Assembly (NCBI GenBank): GCA_963667515.2
Contig: CAXXXY010000002.1
Location: forward strand, 460,612 to 524,611
Length of the DNA stretch: 64,000 nt
Source: VYDC01 sp963667515
Lineage (GTDB): Bacteria > Chloroflexota > Dehalococcoidia > UBA2979
Direction of reading: 5' to 3'
Below the pieces are notes generated by a model. The model did no database searches, was not told the origin of the DNA, and saw only the letters and a program-made list of their open reading frames with translations. Positions 33,160 through 41,017 of the stretch are shown one piece after another (position 1 is the first letter of the stretch; each line of letters begins with the position of its first letter). The position numbers and the translations under genes were made by a program.

Positions 33160-33906
33160 ATGCGCTGGATCGTCTTCGTCTCGCTCATCCTCGGCGCCGG
33201 CTGCTCGGCGGCCGCGACCGCGGAGCAGCCGTCCACTGAGCAGTCGGCCACGGCGTCCGAGGCGCGGGCACTCGCTGCCGCCGCCGGGGCGGCGGTCCAC
33301 GTCGACCTCGTCGAGCTCGAGGCCAACCTCGTGACGTTCGCTGCGCGCCTGTCGCCCGCCGCCGCGCCCACCCTCGTCGTTCGCTACATCGCCAACACCG
33401 GCGGCTCCGGCGTCGCGCGCCGCGACGCCTGCGAGCAAGGCGCGCGATCGGGCGGCGCGTGGGCCGAGGGCACTCAGGTGCGAAAGCTGGACGCGCGGGG
33501 TGCGAGCTGCGTGGGCTGGAGCCTGGTCGCGGGCCCCGGCGAGCAGTCCTGGGTGCGCGACGAGTACCTCTCCACCGAGCGCCCACCAGCCCGAGTAGCT
33601 GCGCCCAGCCAGCCGGCGCCCGCGCCGCATCCCGCGATCCCTCCTCGCGACCAGAGTCAGATGTTCGTCTTCGGCACCGCGCCGCCCGGCAGCTTCGTCG
33701 CGGTCTACGTCGGCAACCGCTTCTGCGAGGCGGCGCTGGCGGATCCGGTCGTCGGCCTGTGGGGCACGGACATCGGCCCCGGCGATCTCTGCGACCCGAG
33801 GCTCGGCGAGCCGTTCGTGTTCGCCATCGACGGGTCGCTCGCGCATGCGTCGGCGGCTCTCACGTGGGCGCCGAGCGCCACCGCCGAGGTCGCGCTCACG
33901 CCGTAG
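33160..33906 (+). CDS. Putative secreted lipoprotein of unknown function
   Basis: The 248-residue protein starts with a signal sequence and lipobox (FVSLILGAGC), so it is likely an outer-face membrane lipoprotein. Residues 70-135 (VVRYIANTGGSGVARRDACE then SWVRDEYL) resemble a bacterial SH3-like region. A Pro/Ala linker and a second domain with two cysteines follow. I recognise no specific family. It lies between trxB and IS481 copy 3. Confidence 0.75.
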   Translation: MRWIVFVSLILGAGCSAAATAEQPSTEQSATASEARALAAAAGAAVHVDLVELEANLVTFAARLSPAAAPTLVVRYIANTGGSGVARRDACEQGARSGGAWAEGTQVRKLDARGASCVGWSLVAGPGEQSWVRDEYLSTERPPARVAAPSQPAPAPHPAIPPRDQSQMFVFGTAPPGSFVAVYVGNRFCEAALADPVVGLWGTDIGPGDLCDPRLGEPFVFAIDGSLAHASAALTWAPSATAEVALTP

Positions 33907-33927
33907 CCGGTCGGGCGCGCGGCTAGG

Positions 33928-34977
33928 TGTAGTTCCCACGTAGGTTGTTGACAGGATGAGGGGCCTCGCCCGCTGCTGTGTGTGACAGCACGGCAGTAGC
34001 GAGGAGAGGACACCCTCATGGCCCATCGTAACGCGCGGCTGACGCCGCTGACCCGACTCGAGCTCGTGCGGGAAGTGGACGCCGGCTGGCCCCAGGCTGA
34101 GGTCGCTCGCCACTTCCGCGTCTCCCGCCACACCGTTGCCAAGTGGCTGGGGCGCTTCCGGGCGGAGGGAGCGGCAGGGCTCGAGGACCGCAGCTCCGCC
34201 CCGCGCGCGCATCCCCGGCGCACGCCGCCCGAGCTGGAGCGACGCATCTGCGCCGTGCGACGCACGCAGGGATTCGGGCCGCATCGCATCCAGTGGGCGC
34301 TCGGGGTCGCCCGCTCCACGGTCTACGCCGTGCTGCGGCGCCGCGGCCTCAACCGGCTCGACCGCCTGCACCGCGTCACCCGGGAGCCGGTCCGCTACGA
34401 GCACGACGCCCCCGGCGACCTGCTGCATCTCGACGTGAAGAAGCTCGGGCGCGTCCCCGAGGGCGGCGGCAAGCGAATGGCGCCTGGCTTCGCCGAGACG
34501 CGCTCCGGGCCGCATTCGCGGCGTTCGCTGGGGCTGGAGTACCTACACGTCGCCGTCGACGACCACAGCCGTTACGCCTACGTCTCCGTCCTGCCCGACG
34601 AGCGTGGCGCGAGCTGCGCCGCCTTCCTCGAGCAGGCGCTCGCGGCCTTCCGCCGGCGTGGCGTGCGCGTGCGCCGGGTCCTGACCGACAACGCGAAGGC
34701 CTACACCGTCGCCCGCAGCTTCCACGGCGCCGCCGCTGCCGCAGACGTGCGGCTGTCGCACACGCGGCCCTACCGCCCGCAGACGAACGGCAAAGCCGAG
34801 CGTTTCATCCAGATCCTGCAGAACGAGTGGGCCTACGCCCGCCCCTACCGCTCCAACGCCGAGCGGCTGCGCCAGCTCCCACGCTGGCTCTACCGCTACA
34901 ATCACCGCCGACCGCACGGCGGCGTCGGCGGGGCCGTCCCCGCCTCCCGCCTGTGAACAACCTTCCTGGGTAGTACA
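33928..34977 (+). mobile_element. IS481-family insertion sequence, copy 3
   Basis: The element is 1,050 bp, + oriented, and flanked by GCTAGG on both sides (33922-33927 and 34978-34983). It lies 16 bases after the lipoprotein gene, the only copy whose CTAG target does not contain a neighbour's stop codon. With copy 2 it encloses the FTR, trxB and lipoprotein genes in direct orientation. Confidence 0.95.
34018..34956 (+). CDS. IS481-family transposase (copy 3)
   Basis: The 312-residue transposase has the same sequence as in copies 2 and 4 as far as I can compare by eye, with an intact DDE core and start. Near-identity among copies points to recent transposition. Confidence 0.93.
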   Translation: MAHRNARLTPLTRLELVREVDAGWPQAEVARHFRVSRHTVAKWLGRFRAEGAAGLEDRSSAPRAHPRRTPPELERRICAVRRTQGFGPHRIQWALGVARSTVYAVLRRRGLNRLDRLHRVTREPVRYEHDAPGDLLHLDVKKLGRVPEGGGKRMAPGFAETRSGPHSRRSLGLEYLHVAVDDHSRYAYVSVLPDERGASCAAFLEQALAAFRRRGVRVRRVLTDNAKAYTVARSFHGAAAAADVRLSHTRPYRPQTNGKAERFIQILQNEWAYARPYRSNAERLRQLPRWLYRYNHRRPHGGVGGAVPASRL

Positions 34978-35055
34978 GCTAGGCGCTTCCCCGATGGTGG
35001 CTGCGCGTCCCTCGACGTGACGATGGGAGCGCAGCCGAGAGGCGGCGTTGCGACG

Positions 35056-37062
35056 ATGCCGACGGCCGAACGTGTAGCTCGACGTGCCCGCGTGGCGGCG
35101 CGCGCGCGGTGGCTGGCCGCCGCCGCGCTGCTCGGCTGCGCGCTGGCGCTCAGCGGGCTGCCGGGAGCGCGCGGCGTCGAGGCGGCCGCTGCCCCCACCA
35201 TCACCTCGGCGAGCCCCGCCACCGGCGCGATGGGCGGCAGCACCGTGGTCACACTCACGGGCACCGGCTTCGTCGCGGGCGCGACCGTGACCTTCGCGGG
35301 CGTGGCCGCCCCCGTGGTCACGGTGGTCAGCGCCACGCAGATCGACGCGACGACGCCGGCCGGCGCGCCGGGCGCGGCGGTGATCGCCGTGACCAACGCC
35401 GACACGCAGAGCGGCACGCTGACAGGCGCGTTCAGCTACCTCGCCGCCCCGCCCACGATCGCGCTGATCGCGCCGGCCAGCGGCTCCTCGCTGGGCGGCA
35501 CGGCCGTGACGCTGACGGGCACCGCCTTCGTCGCGGGCGCGTCCGTCACGATCGGCGGCACGGCCGCGACGAGCGTCGTCGTGGTCGATCCGACGCAGAT
35601 CACCCTCGTCGCCCCCGCGCACACGGCGGGCGCGGCCGACCTGGTGGTCACGAACGCCGACACGCAGGCCGCGACCTCGGTGGGCGGCTACAGCTTCGTC
35701 GCGGCCGCCCCGCCGACGGCGACGGCGGTGAGCCCCGCGAGCGGCACGACGGGCGGTGGCACCCCCGTCATCGTGACCGGCACCGGCTTCGCGGCCGGCG
35801 CCACGCTGACGTTCGGCGGCGTCGCGGCGACGCAGGTGGTCGTCGTCTCGGCGACGCAGATCACGGCGCGCACGCCCGCCCACGCCGCGGGCGCCGTCGC
35901 CGCCTCCGTGACGAACGCCGACACGCAGAGCGCCACGCTGGCCTCGGGGTTCGCCTACGTCGCGACGGCGGCGCCGACCGTGACCGCCGTGACGCCGAGC
36001 GGCGGCCCGCTCGCGGGCGGCACGGCGATCATCGTGACGGGCACCGGCTTCCTCGCGGGCGCGACCGTGTCGCTGGGCTCGACGGCCGCGACCGGCGTCG
36101 TGGTGCTCAGCGCGACGCAGCTCACGGCCGTGACGCCCGCGGGCACCGCGGCCACCGTCGCGCTCTCGGTCACCAACACCGACGCGCAGAAGGGCACGCT
36201 GGCCTCGGCCTTCACCTACCGCGCGGCGCCGACGGTCACCGCCGTCTCGCCGAGCAGCGGGAGCGACGCGGGCGGCACGGTCGTGACGCTGACCGGCAGC
36301 GGCTTCGTCGCGCCGGCCACCGTCTCCTTCGGCGGCGTCGGGGGGACGTCGGTGACCGTCGACAGTGCCTCGAAGATCACCGTCACGACGCCCGCACACG
36401 CCCCCGGCGCGGTGACGGTGACGGTGACGGTGACGGTGACGGTGACGGTGACGGTGACGGTGACGGTGACGGTGACGGTGACGGTGACGAACGCCGACGG
36501 GCAGGTGGGCACGCTCGCGTCCGCCTTCACCTTCCGCGCCGCACCGACGGTGAGCGCGGTGCTCCCCGCGAGCGGTAGCCCGGCGGGCGGGACCACCGTC
36601 ACCGTGCGCGGCGGCGGCTTCCTCGCGGGCGCCGCCGTGACCTTCGGCGACGTCGCCGCGACCGCCGTGGTGCTCGCCGACGCCGACCGCCTCACGGTGA
36701 CCGTGCCGGCGCACGCGGCCGGGCTCGTCGCGGTGACCGTGACGAACCCCGACGGCCTCGCGGGCTCGATGTCCGGGGCGTACCGCTACGAGGCCGAGGG
36801 GACCGCCAAGGCCACACTGAGCCTGCTGCCCTCGGCGGGGCAGTCGGTGATCTCGATCTGGGGCGGGGGCACGGTCGATGCGGTGGTCACGGTGGTGGCG
36901 GCCAACGGCTGCGAGCTCGCCTCCGTGGCCGCGAACGCCGCGGCCGGCGCGGGGCTGGTGCTCTACGTGCCGGGCGCCCCGGCCTTCGCCAACTCGCCGT
37001 TCCTCGACGTCTACCCCGGGGGCGCCCTCGCCCAGTCGGCGCTCTTCTTGCGCTGCGCCTGA
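35056..37062 (+). CDS. Secreted IPT/TIG-repeat protein
   Basis: The protein (about 668 residues) has a signal peptide (WLAAAALLGCALALSG), then six IPT/TIG immunoglobulin-like repeats of about 80 residues. Each opens like PTVTAVSPSSGSDAGGT and contains VTLTGTGF and a closing VTNADTQ. Such repeats are found in surface and adhesion proteins. Repeat five carries a run of 13 Val-Thr pairs. A different C-terminal domain of about 85 residues has two cysteines. ATG 35056 is assumed; GTG 35017 or ATG 35023 are alternatives. IS481 copy 3 lies 80 bases upstream and may have separated it from its promoter. Confidence 0.85.
   Translation: MPTAERVARRARVAARARWLAAAALLGCALALSGLPGARGVEAAAAPTITSASPATGAMGGSTVVTLTGTGFVAGATVTFAGVAAPVVTVVSATQIDATTPAGAPGAAVIAVTNADTQSGTLTGAFSYLAAPPTIALIAPASGSSLGGTAVTLTGTAFVAGASVTIGGTAATSVVVVDPTQITLVAPAHTAGAADLVVTNADTQAATSVGGYSFVAAAPPTATAVSPASGTTGGGTPVIVTGTGFAAGATLTFGGVAATQVVVVSATQITARTPAHAAGAVAASVTNADTQSATLASGFAYVATAAPTVTAVTPSGGPLAGGTAIIVTGTGFLAGATVSLGSTAATGVVVLSATQLTAVTPAGTAATVALSVTNTDAQKGTLASAFTYRAAPTVTAVSPSSGSDAGGTVVTLTGSGFVAPATVSFGGVGGTSVTVDSASKITVTTPAHAPGAVTVTVTVTVTVTVTVTVTVTVTVTVTNADGQVGTLASAFTFRAAPTVSAVLPASGSPAGGTTVTVRGGGFLAGAAVTFGDVAATAVVLADADRLTVTVPAHAAGLVAVTVTNPDGLAGSMSGAYRYEAEGTAKATLSLLPSAGQSVISIWGGGTVDAVVTVVAANGCELASVAANAAAGAGLVLYVPGAPAFANSPFLDVYPGGALAQSALFLRCA
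36411..36488 (+). repeat. In-frame hexanucleotide repeat, 13 units of GGTGAC
   Basis: Thirteen perfect GGTGAC units encode an alternating Val-Thr stretch within the fifth IPT repeat of the secreted protein. The other repeats have only one or two Val-Thr pairs at this place (VTNAD or SVTNAD). Length change by slippage would stay in frame and lengthen or shorten one beta-strand, not switch the gene off. Confidence 0.95.
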
Positions 37063-37192
37063 GCCGCGCCTCGTCGTCCGCCTGCCCCACCCCGGCGCCG
37101 CCTAACCGCGCGTTAGCGCCGCCCGCCGAGACTCGATCGCATGCCGCGGGCAGTCCCGGGCCCCACGCGAAGCGAAACGGGGCGAGCACCGA

Positions 37193-38087
37193 ATGATCCT
37201 CGAACGATGGACGTGGCGGCGTGCGCTGCCCCTCGCGCTGCTCGCAGCGGCGCTGCTGGCGCTGGCCGCGGCCTGCGGCGGCGACGATGGCGACGGCGAC
37301 TCCTCGGCGGGGGAGCGCCTCGCTGGTTCGGTGGCGATCGATGGCTCCAGCACGGTCTTCCCCGTCTCCGAGGCGGTCGCCGAGGAGTTCGGCAAGCTCC
37401 ACCGCGACGTGCGCGTGACGGTCGGCGTCTCGGGCACGGGCGGCGGCTTCGAGCAGCGCGTGGGCCTCGACGGGCTCGCCGTGGTCGCGAACCCGGCGAT
37501 GGAGTGGATGACCGAGATCACGATGGAGGAGCTGGGCACGCTCTGGGGCCCGGACGCGGAGGAGAGCGTCACCCGCTGGAACCAGGTGCGCCCCGACTGG
37601 CCGGACGAGAAGATCGTGCTCTTCGGGCCCGACGTGGACTCGGGCACGTTCGACTTCTTCACGGAGGGTCAACGGCGAGTCGAAGGCTTCGCGCGCGGAC
37701 TACACGAACTCCGCGGATGACAACGTGCTCGTGATCGGCATCGCCGGGTCATAGGGCGCGTCGGGCTACTTCGGCTACGCCTACTACTCCGAGAACGCCG
37801 AGTAGCTGCGCGTGGTCCCCGTGGACGGCGGCGACGGCCCGGTGACCCCCTCGGACGAGACGGTCGCGGGCGGCAGCTACCCGCTGGCGCGCCCCCTCTT
37901 CATCTACGTGAGCACCGAGTCGCTGGCGGAGCCGCAGGTGCGCGAGTACGTGCGCTTCTACCTCAGCGAGCAGGGCATCCCGCTGGTCTCCGACGTGGGC
38001 TACACGAACATCCCGCGCACCGAGCTCGACGCCTCGAGCGAGGCGCTGGAGACGGCGATCGCGGCGGCGAGCGCCGCGGCGCCGTAG
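37193..38087 (+). pseudogene. pstS: Phosphate ABC transporter substrate-binding protein PstS, decayed
   Basis: The N-terminus (lipoprotein signal, then GSVAIDGSSTVFPVSEAVAEEF) and later segments (VDSGTFDFFTE, RADYT, GYFGYAYYSENAE, VVPVDGGDGPV, YPLARPLFIYVS) are all PstS. Compared with the family a block of roughly 80 residues is missing after GTGGGFEQR. A frameshift follows FFTE near 37667. Two TAG codons (37752-37754, 37803-37805) replace expected lysines. The gene is therefore inactive. No pstC/A/B neighbours are present. Confidence 0.9.
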
Positions 38088-38253
38088 CGGCGGCCCGCCG
38101 CCGCCGTCGTCCGTGCGCGGATGCACCCGCCTCCGACGCTCGACGGCCCGCCTCGTCACGCGGGGCGGCGCTGCGGTAGCGTGTGCGGCGACGAGGCGGC
38201 GCCGCTCGCGGGAGCCGCGGCGTAGTCGCAGGGCGGAGTCGGGGGGCGCAGGC

Positions 38254-38796
38254 GTGGTCGACTGGCGTGGCTTCGGCACGGAGCAGTGGCGGGGCAGCGG
38301 TGCCCCCGCGGTGGAGACGGCGCGGCCGGCGGCCGCCGATCCGCCAGGTGACGCTCCCTCGGCGCCGCCTCCCGACGCACAGCGCGCGGCCGCCGCGGAC
38401 GACGGCGCGGCGGCCGCCGCCGCACCGGCCGCGGACGCGGCGCCGCGCGCGCTGGTCAGCGAGGCCGAGGCGGGCTTCCTCCGCGACCGCATCGTTCAGC
38501 TCGAGCGCTCGATCGATCGGCTGGAGCAGCTCGTGGGCCGCGCGCAGGAGCTGCAGCTCGCCGAGCAGCGGGCGCACGACGAGACGCGGCGCCAGCTCTC
38601 GGAGTCGCAGGCGAGCGTCGTGCGGCTGCTCGAGGCCCCGCGTCCGGACGCCCCGGCCGAGCCGGCGCCGGCAGAGTCGCGGGCCGCAGCCGCGGCTGCC
38701 GCGCCCGCCGAGCCCCGCGAGACGGGCGCCGCCGAGGCGGTGACCAGCGACGTGCGCCGCGGGCTCGTGCGCCTCTCCCGCTGGCTGAGGGGCTAG
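38254..38796 (+). CDS. Hypothetical coiled-coil protein
   Basis: The 180-residue protein has an Ala/Pro/Asp-rich N-terminal half and a predicted coiled coil at about residues 70-125 (LRDRIVQLERSIDRLEQLVG, then QLAEQRAHDETRRQL). The C-terminus RRGLVRLSRWLRG is basic and amphipathic. I recognise no family. GTG 38254 is the likely start, in a region with weak start signals. Confidence 0.6.
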   Translation: MVDWRGFGTEQWRGSGAPAVETARPAAADPPGDAPSAPPPDAQRAAAADDGAAAAAAPAADAAPRALVSEAEAGFLRDRIVQLERSIDRLEQLVGRAQELQLAEQRAHDETRRQLSESQASVVRLLEAPRPDAPAEPAPAESRAAAAAAAPAEPRETGAAEAVTSDVRRGLVRLSRWLRG

Positions 38797-38866
38797 CTCA
38801 GGGCGCCGCCGGCCCCTGGCCGGCAGACCCGTCAGCACGTCCGCCGCCGGCGCCCTCGACGCGGGC

Positions 38867-39148
38867 TCAGCTCGCGCGCGTGCCGGCCGCCTCCTTGCTC
38901 AGCGCGCGCGAGTGGCCGTTCATCGCGCTGTGCGGGAGCGAGGGCGCGGCCTCGTCGCACTCGTGGCGTCCGGCCGCGCCGCCATCGGCGACCAGGCGCA
39001 CGCCGGGGAACCGCACCCACGCGTAGTCCAGCAGCGCGTAGAGCAGGAGCGCCACGCCCGACATCTCCAGCAGCTCCTCGGCGCCGGTCAGCAGGTTCCA
39101 GCCGAAGTTGTCCGGCCCGTAGGAGTCGAAGTACCAGCCGCCCACCAT
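38867..39148 (-). CDS. Small membrane protein, probably an N-terminally truncated remnant
   Basis: The 93-residue product begins VGGWYFDSYGPDNFGWNLLTG and has one strong hydrophobic segment (MSGVALLLYALLDYAWV). It reads like the end of a longer multi-span membrane protein. The start codon CAT/ATG at 39146-39148 overlaps the start of the divergent PqqD-like gene by two bases, suggesting the 5' part was lost when the two regions were joined. Confidence 0.5.
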   Translation of the reverse strand: MVGGWYFDSYGPDNFGWNLLTGAEELLEMSGVALLLYALLDYAWVRFPGVRLVADGGAAGRHECDEAAPSLPHSAMNGHSRALSKEAAGTRAS

Positions 39149-39410
39149 GACGCGCGCCGATGGGGTCGTCTACGAGGTCGTCGACGGGCAGGCCGTGCTC
39201 GTCGACGCCGCCGGCCGCGAGCTGATCACGCTGAACGCGGTCGGCACGCTGATCTGGGAGGCGCTGGCCGCCGGCGCGGACGCGAGCGCCGTCGCCGACG
39301 ACCTGCTTCCGCAGCTCGAGGGCGTGACCCGCGACGAGCTGGTGCGCGATACGGAGGCGTTCCTGCGCGAGCTGCTCGACCTCGGCCTCGCGACGGAGCC
39401 CGAGCCCTAG
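39147..39410 (+). CDS. PqqD-family protein (RiPP recognition element fold)
   Basis: This 87-residue protein has the PqqD pattern: ELITLNAVGTLIWEALAAGA in the middle, then an acidic helical C-terminus (VTRDELVRDTEAFLRELLDLGL). PqqD domains bind leader peptides and present them to modifying enzymes. It sits beside an HprK-like kinase, an S26-like peptidase and an ABC exporter gene, a combination seen in lasso-peptide and related clusters. No precursor peptide or cyclase is apparent. Confidence 0.85.
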   Translation: MTRADGVVYEVVDGQAVLVDAAGRELITLNAVGTLIWEALAAGADASAVADDLLPQLEGVTRDELVRDTEAFLRELLDLGLATEPEP

Positions 39411-39573
39411 CCCGATCGGCGGCCCGGCCGCGGCGCCGGGTGCGGGGGGCCTCGGAGGGGGCGCCATGCGTCCACGCCCATCCCGCCTCGGCCGCGCCGC
39501 GGGGCGCCCGCTCGGCCCGCCGCTGGCCTCGTCCCCCCCGCCCCCGGGCACGCCTCGTCGGGACTCGGCGCGC

Positions 39574-40581
39574 TCAGCGATCCGCGGCGGCGTCCAGCCA
39601 GCGTGCGGCGTGCTCGAGGCGCGTGCCCTCCTCCGCCTCGAGGCGCAGCGTCCACGCGGGGAGGCGGCTGAGGGCGGCGGTGTGCGGGAAGTAGCGGCGC
39701 AACAGCTCCGCGTCCCCGGCCGCGACGAACGAGGCCACGAGCGCGCGCATCACCTGAACGCCGCCCGCCGGCTCCAGCGCGCCCTCGGGCGTTCGCCCGT
39801 GCGCGGGGAGCACGATGCCGTGGACGGGGCGCCAGCCGCTGACCAGCGCGGTGCCCCCGAGCTCCCAGCGGGAGCGCGTGGCCCGCTCCAGCATGCGCGC
39901 CCCCGCGGGCGGCTCGCCCACGACGGCGGCCGGGACGGCGAGCGGGCGCGGGATGCCGCAGACCTCGTAGGCGACGCCACCGTCTGGGCCCTCGCCCGCG
40001 TTGCTCTCGGCCCCGGCGCTGCCCTCGGCGTCGGCGCTGCCCTCGGCGTCGGCGTCGGCGCCGCCGCGGGGGAGCAGCGCGACGTGGTCGTCCGACAGCA
40101 CCTCCCAGCCGGCGCGCGAGGCGGCCCAGGCCAGCGTCGACTTGCCGCTGCCGCTGTCGCCCAGCAGCAGCAGCGCGCCGCCGTCGCGCGCGACGGCGCC
40201 CGCGTGGAGCACCAGCCGGCCGTGGCGCGCGAGCAGGAAGGTGATCCCCGCCTCGGCGAGGCGCCGGAAGCCGAGGTCGAGGTCGTCGGAGCGACCGCCG
40301 ATGCGCAGCTCGTCGGCGGAGACGCACGCCGCCAGCCCGTCGCCGTGGCTGAGCAGCACGCCGCGCTCAGTGTGCCAGACGCCCAGCGGGCCGTGGAGGT
40401 ACTCCGACGGCCGCTGCGGGAGGGCCAGCGGCTCCGCCTGCCAGCGCAGCGCGATCGTCGCGGGCTCGGTGCTCGGCGGCGCGGCGCCCAGGGTGCGGGC
40501 GATGGCGGCCGCGCGCGCCTCGTCTGCGGCCTCAATGAGGAGCGGCAATCCCGCGAGGGTGACGATGCGTCCTGAGGTCAC
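39574..40581 (-). CDS. HprK-like serine kinase domain protein
   Basis: The 335-residue protein has an HPr-kinase-type P-loop core: LVLHAGAVARDGGALLLLG, then the Walker A GDSGSGKSTLA and SDDHVALL. In some lasso-peptide clusters such proteins phosphorylate the precursor peptide. An Ala/Asp/Gly-rich insertion with ADAEGS repeats lies after SDDHVALLPRGG. GTG 40581 is the best start; it overlaps the divergent S26-like gene by 17 bases. Confidence 0.8.
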   Translation of the reverse strand: MTSGRIVTLAGLPLLIEAADEARAAAIARTLGAAPPSTEPATIALRWQAEPLALPQRPSEYLHGPLGVWHTERGVLLSHGDGLAACVSADELRIGGRSDDLDLGFRRLAEAGITFLLARHGRLVLHAGAVARDGGALLLLGDSGSGKSTLAWAASRAGWEVLSDDHVALLPRGGADADAEGSADAEGSAGAESNAGEGPDGGVAYEVCGIPRPLAVPAAVVGEPPAGARMLERATRSRWELGGTALVSGWRPVHGIVLPAHGRTPEGALEPAGGVQVMRALVASFVAAGDAELLRRYFPHTAALSRLPAWTLRLEAEEGTRLEHAARWLDAAADR

Positions 40582-41017
40582 GGCGCGGCTGCTCCGTCGC
40601 TCTCTCGCGCAGGCGCCGCTGTGGGTGCCGGCGACCGGCGATTCGATGAGCAATACTATCCGCGCCGGCAGCCGGCTGCGCCTCGCCGCGGGCTCGACCC
40701 CCCGCTTCGGCGAGCTCTGGGCGTTCGTGAGCGACGAGGGCGACGTGGTCGTCCACCGCTGCCTCGGCCGCCGCGGAGGGCGGCTGCTCTTCCAGGGCGA
40801 CGCCGCGCCTGTCCCCGACCCGCTCGTCGCGCCGGATCGCCTCGTCGGGCGCGTCGTGGCGCTTGTGGCCGAGCCCGGCGCGGTCGAGCGGCCGCTCGCG
40901 GCGCACGAGCGCTGGCTGGGCGGGCCGCGGCTCGAGGCTCGGCGGCTCGCTCGCTCGCTCGCCCGCCCGCTGCGGCAGGCGGGGCGGCGGATCCGCGCCG
41001 CCGCGACGCGGGCGTGA
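40565..41017 (+). CDS. S24/S26-family peptidase-like protein
   Basis: The 150-residue protein has the signal-peptidase-like serine motif GDSMSNTIRAGSRL at about residues 21-34 and VVVHRCLGRRGGRLLFQGDA, matching the S26 core. The usual lysine position before GD is occupied by Gln (FQGD), so activity is uncertain. There is no membrane anchor. It overlaps the divergent HprK-like gene at its 5' end, and its TGA overlaps an ATG that would start the ABC transporter. Confidence 0.75.
   Translation: MRPEVTARLLRRSLAQAPLWVPATGDSMSNTIRAGSRLRLAAGSTPRFGELWAFVSDEGDVVVHRCLGRRGGRLLFQGDAAPVPDPLVAPDRLVGRVVALVAEPGAVERPLAAHERWLGGPRLEARRLARSLARPLRQAGRRIRAAATRA

Noticed and set aside
36411..36488. Hexamer array as a CRISPR or other spaced-repeat array
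   Set aside because: The units are contiguous with no spacers and lie inside a clear coding sequence.
34543..36714. Long minus-strand open frame with His-Arg repeats opposite the IPT protein
   Set aside because: It is the reverse complement of the IPT coding sequence and of the transposase; the His-Arg run is simply the antisense of the GGTGAC repeat.
37752..37805. Two in-frame TAG codons in pstS as recoded (pyrrolysine-like) codons
   Set aside because: The same gene also has a large deletion and a frameshift, and TAG is used freely as a normal stop by intact genes throughout the window.
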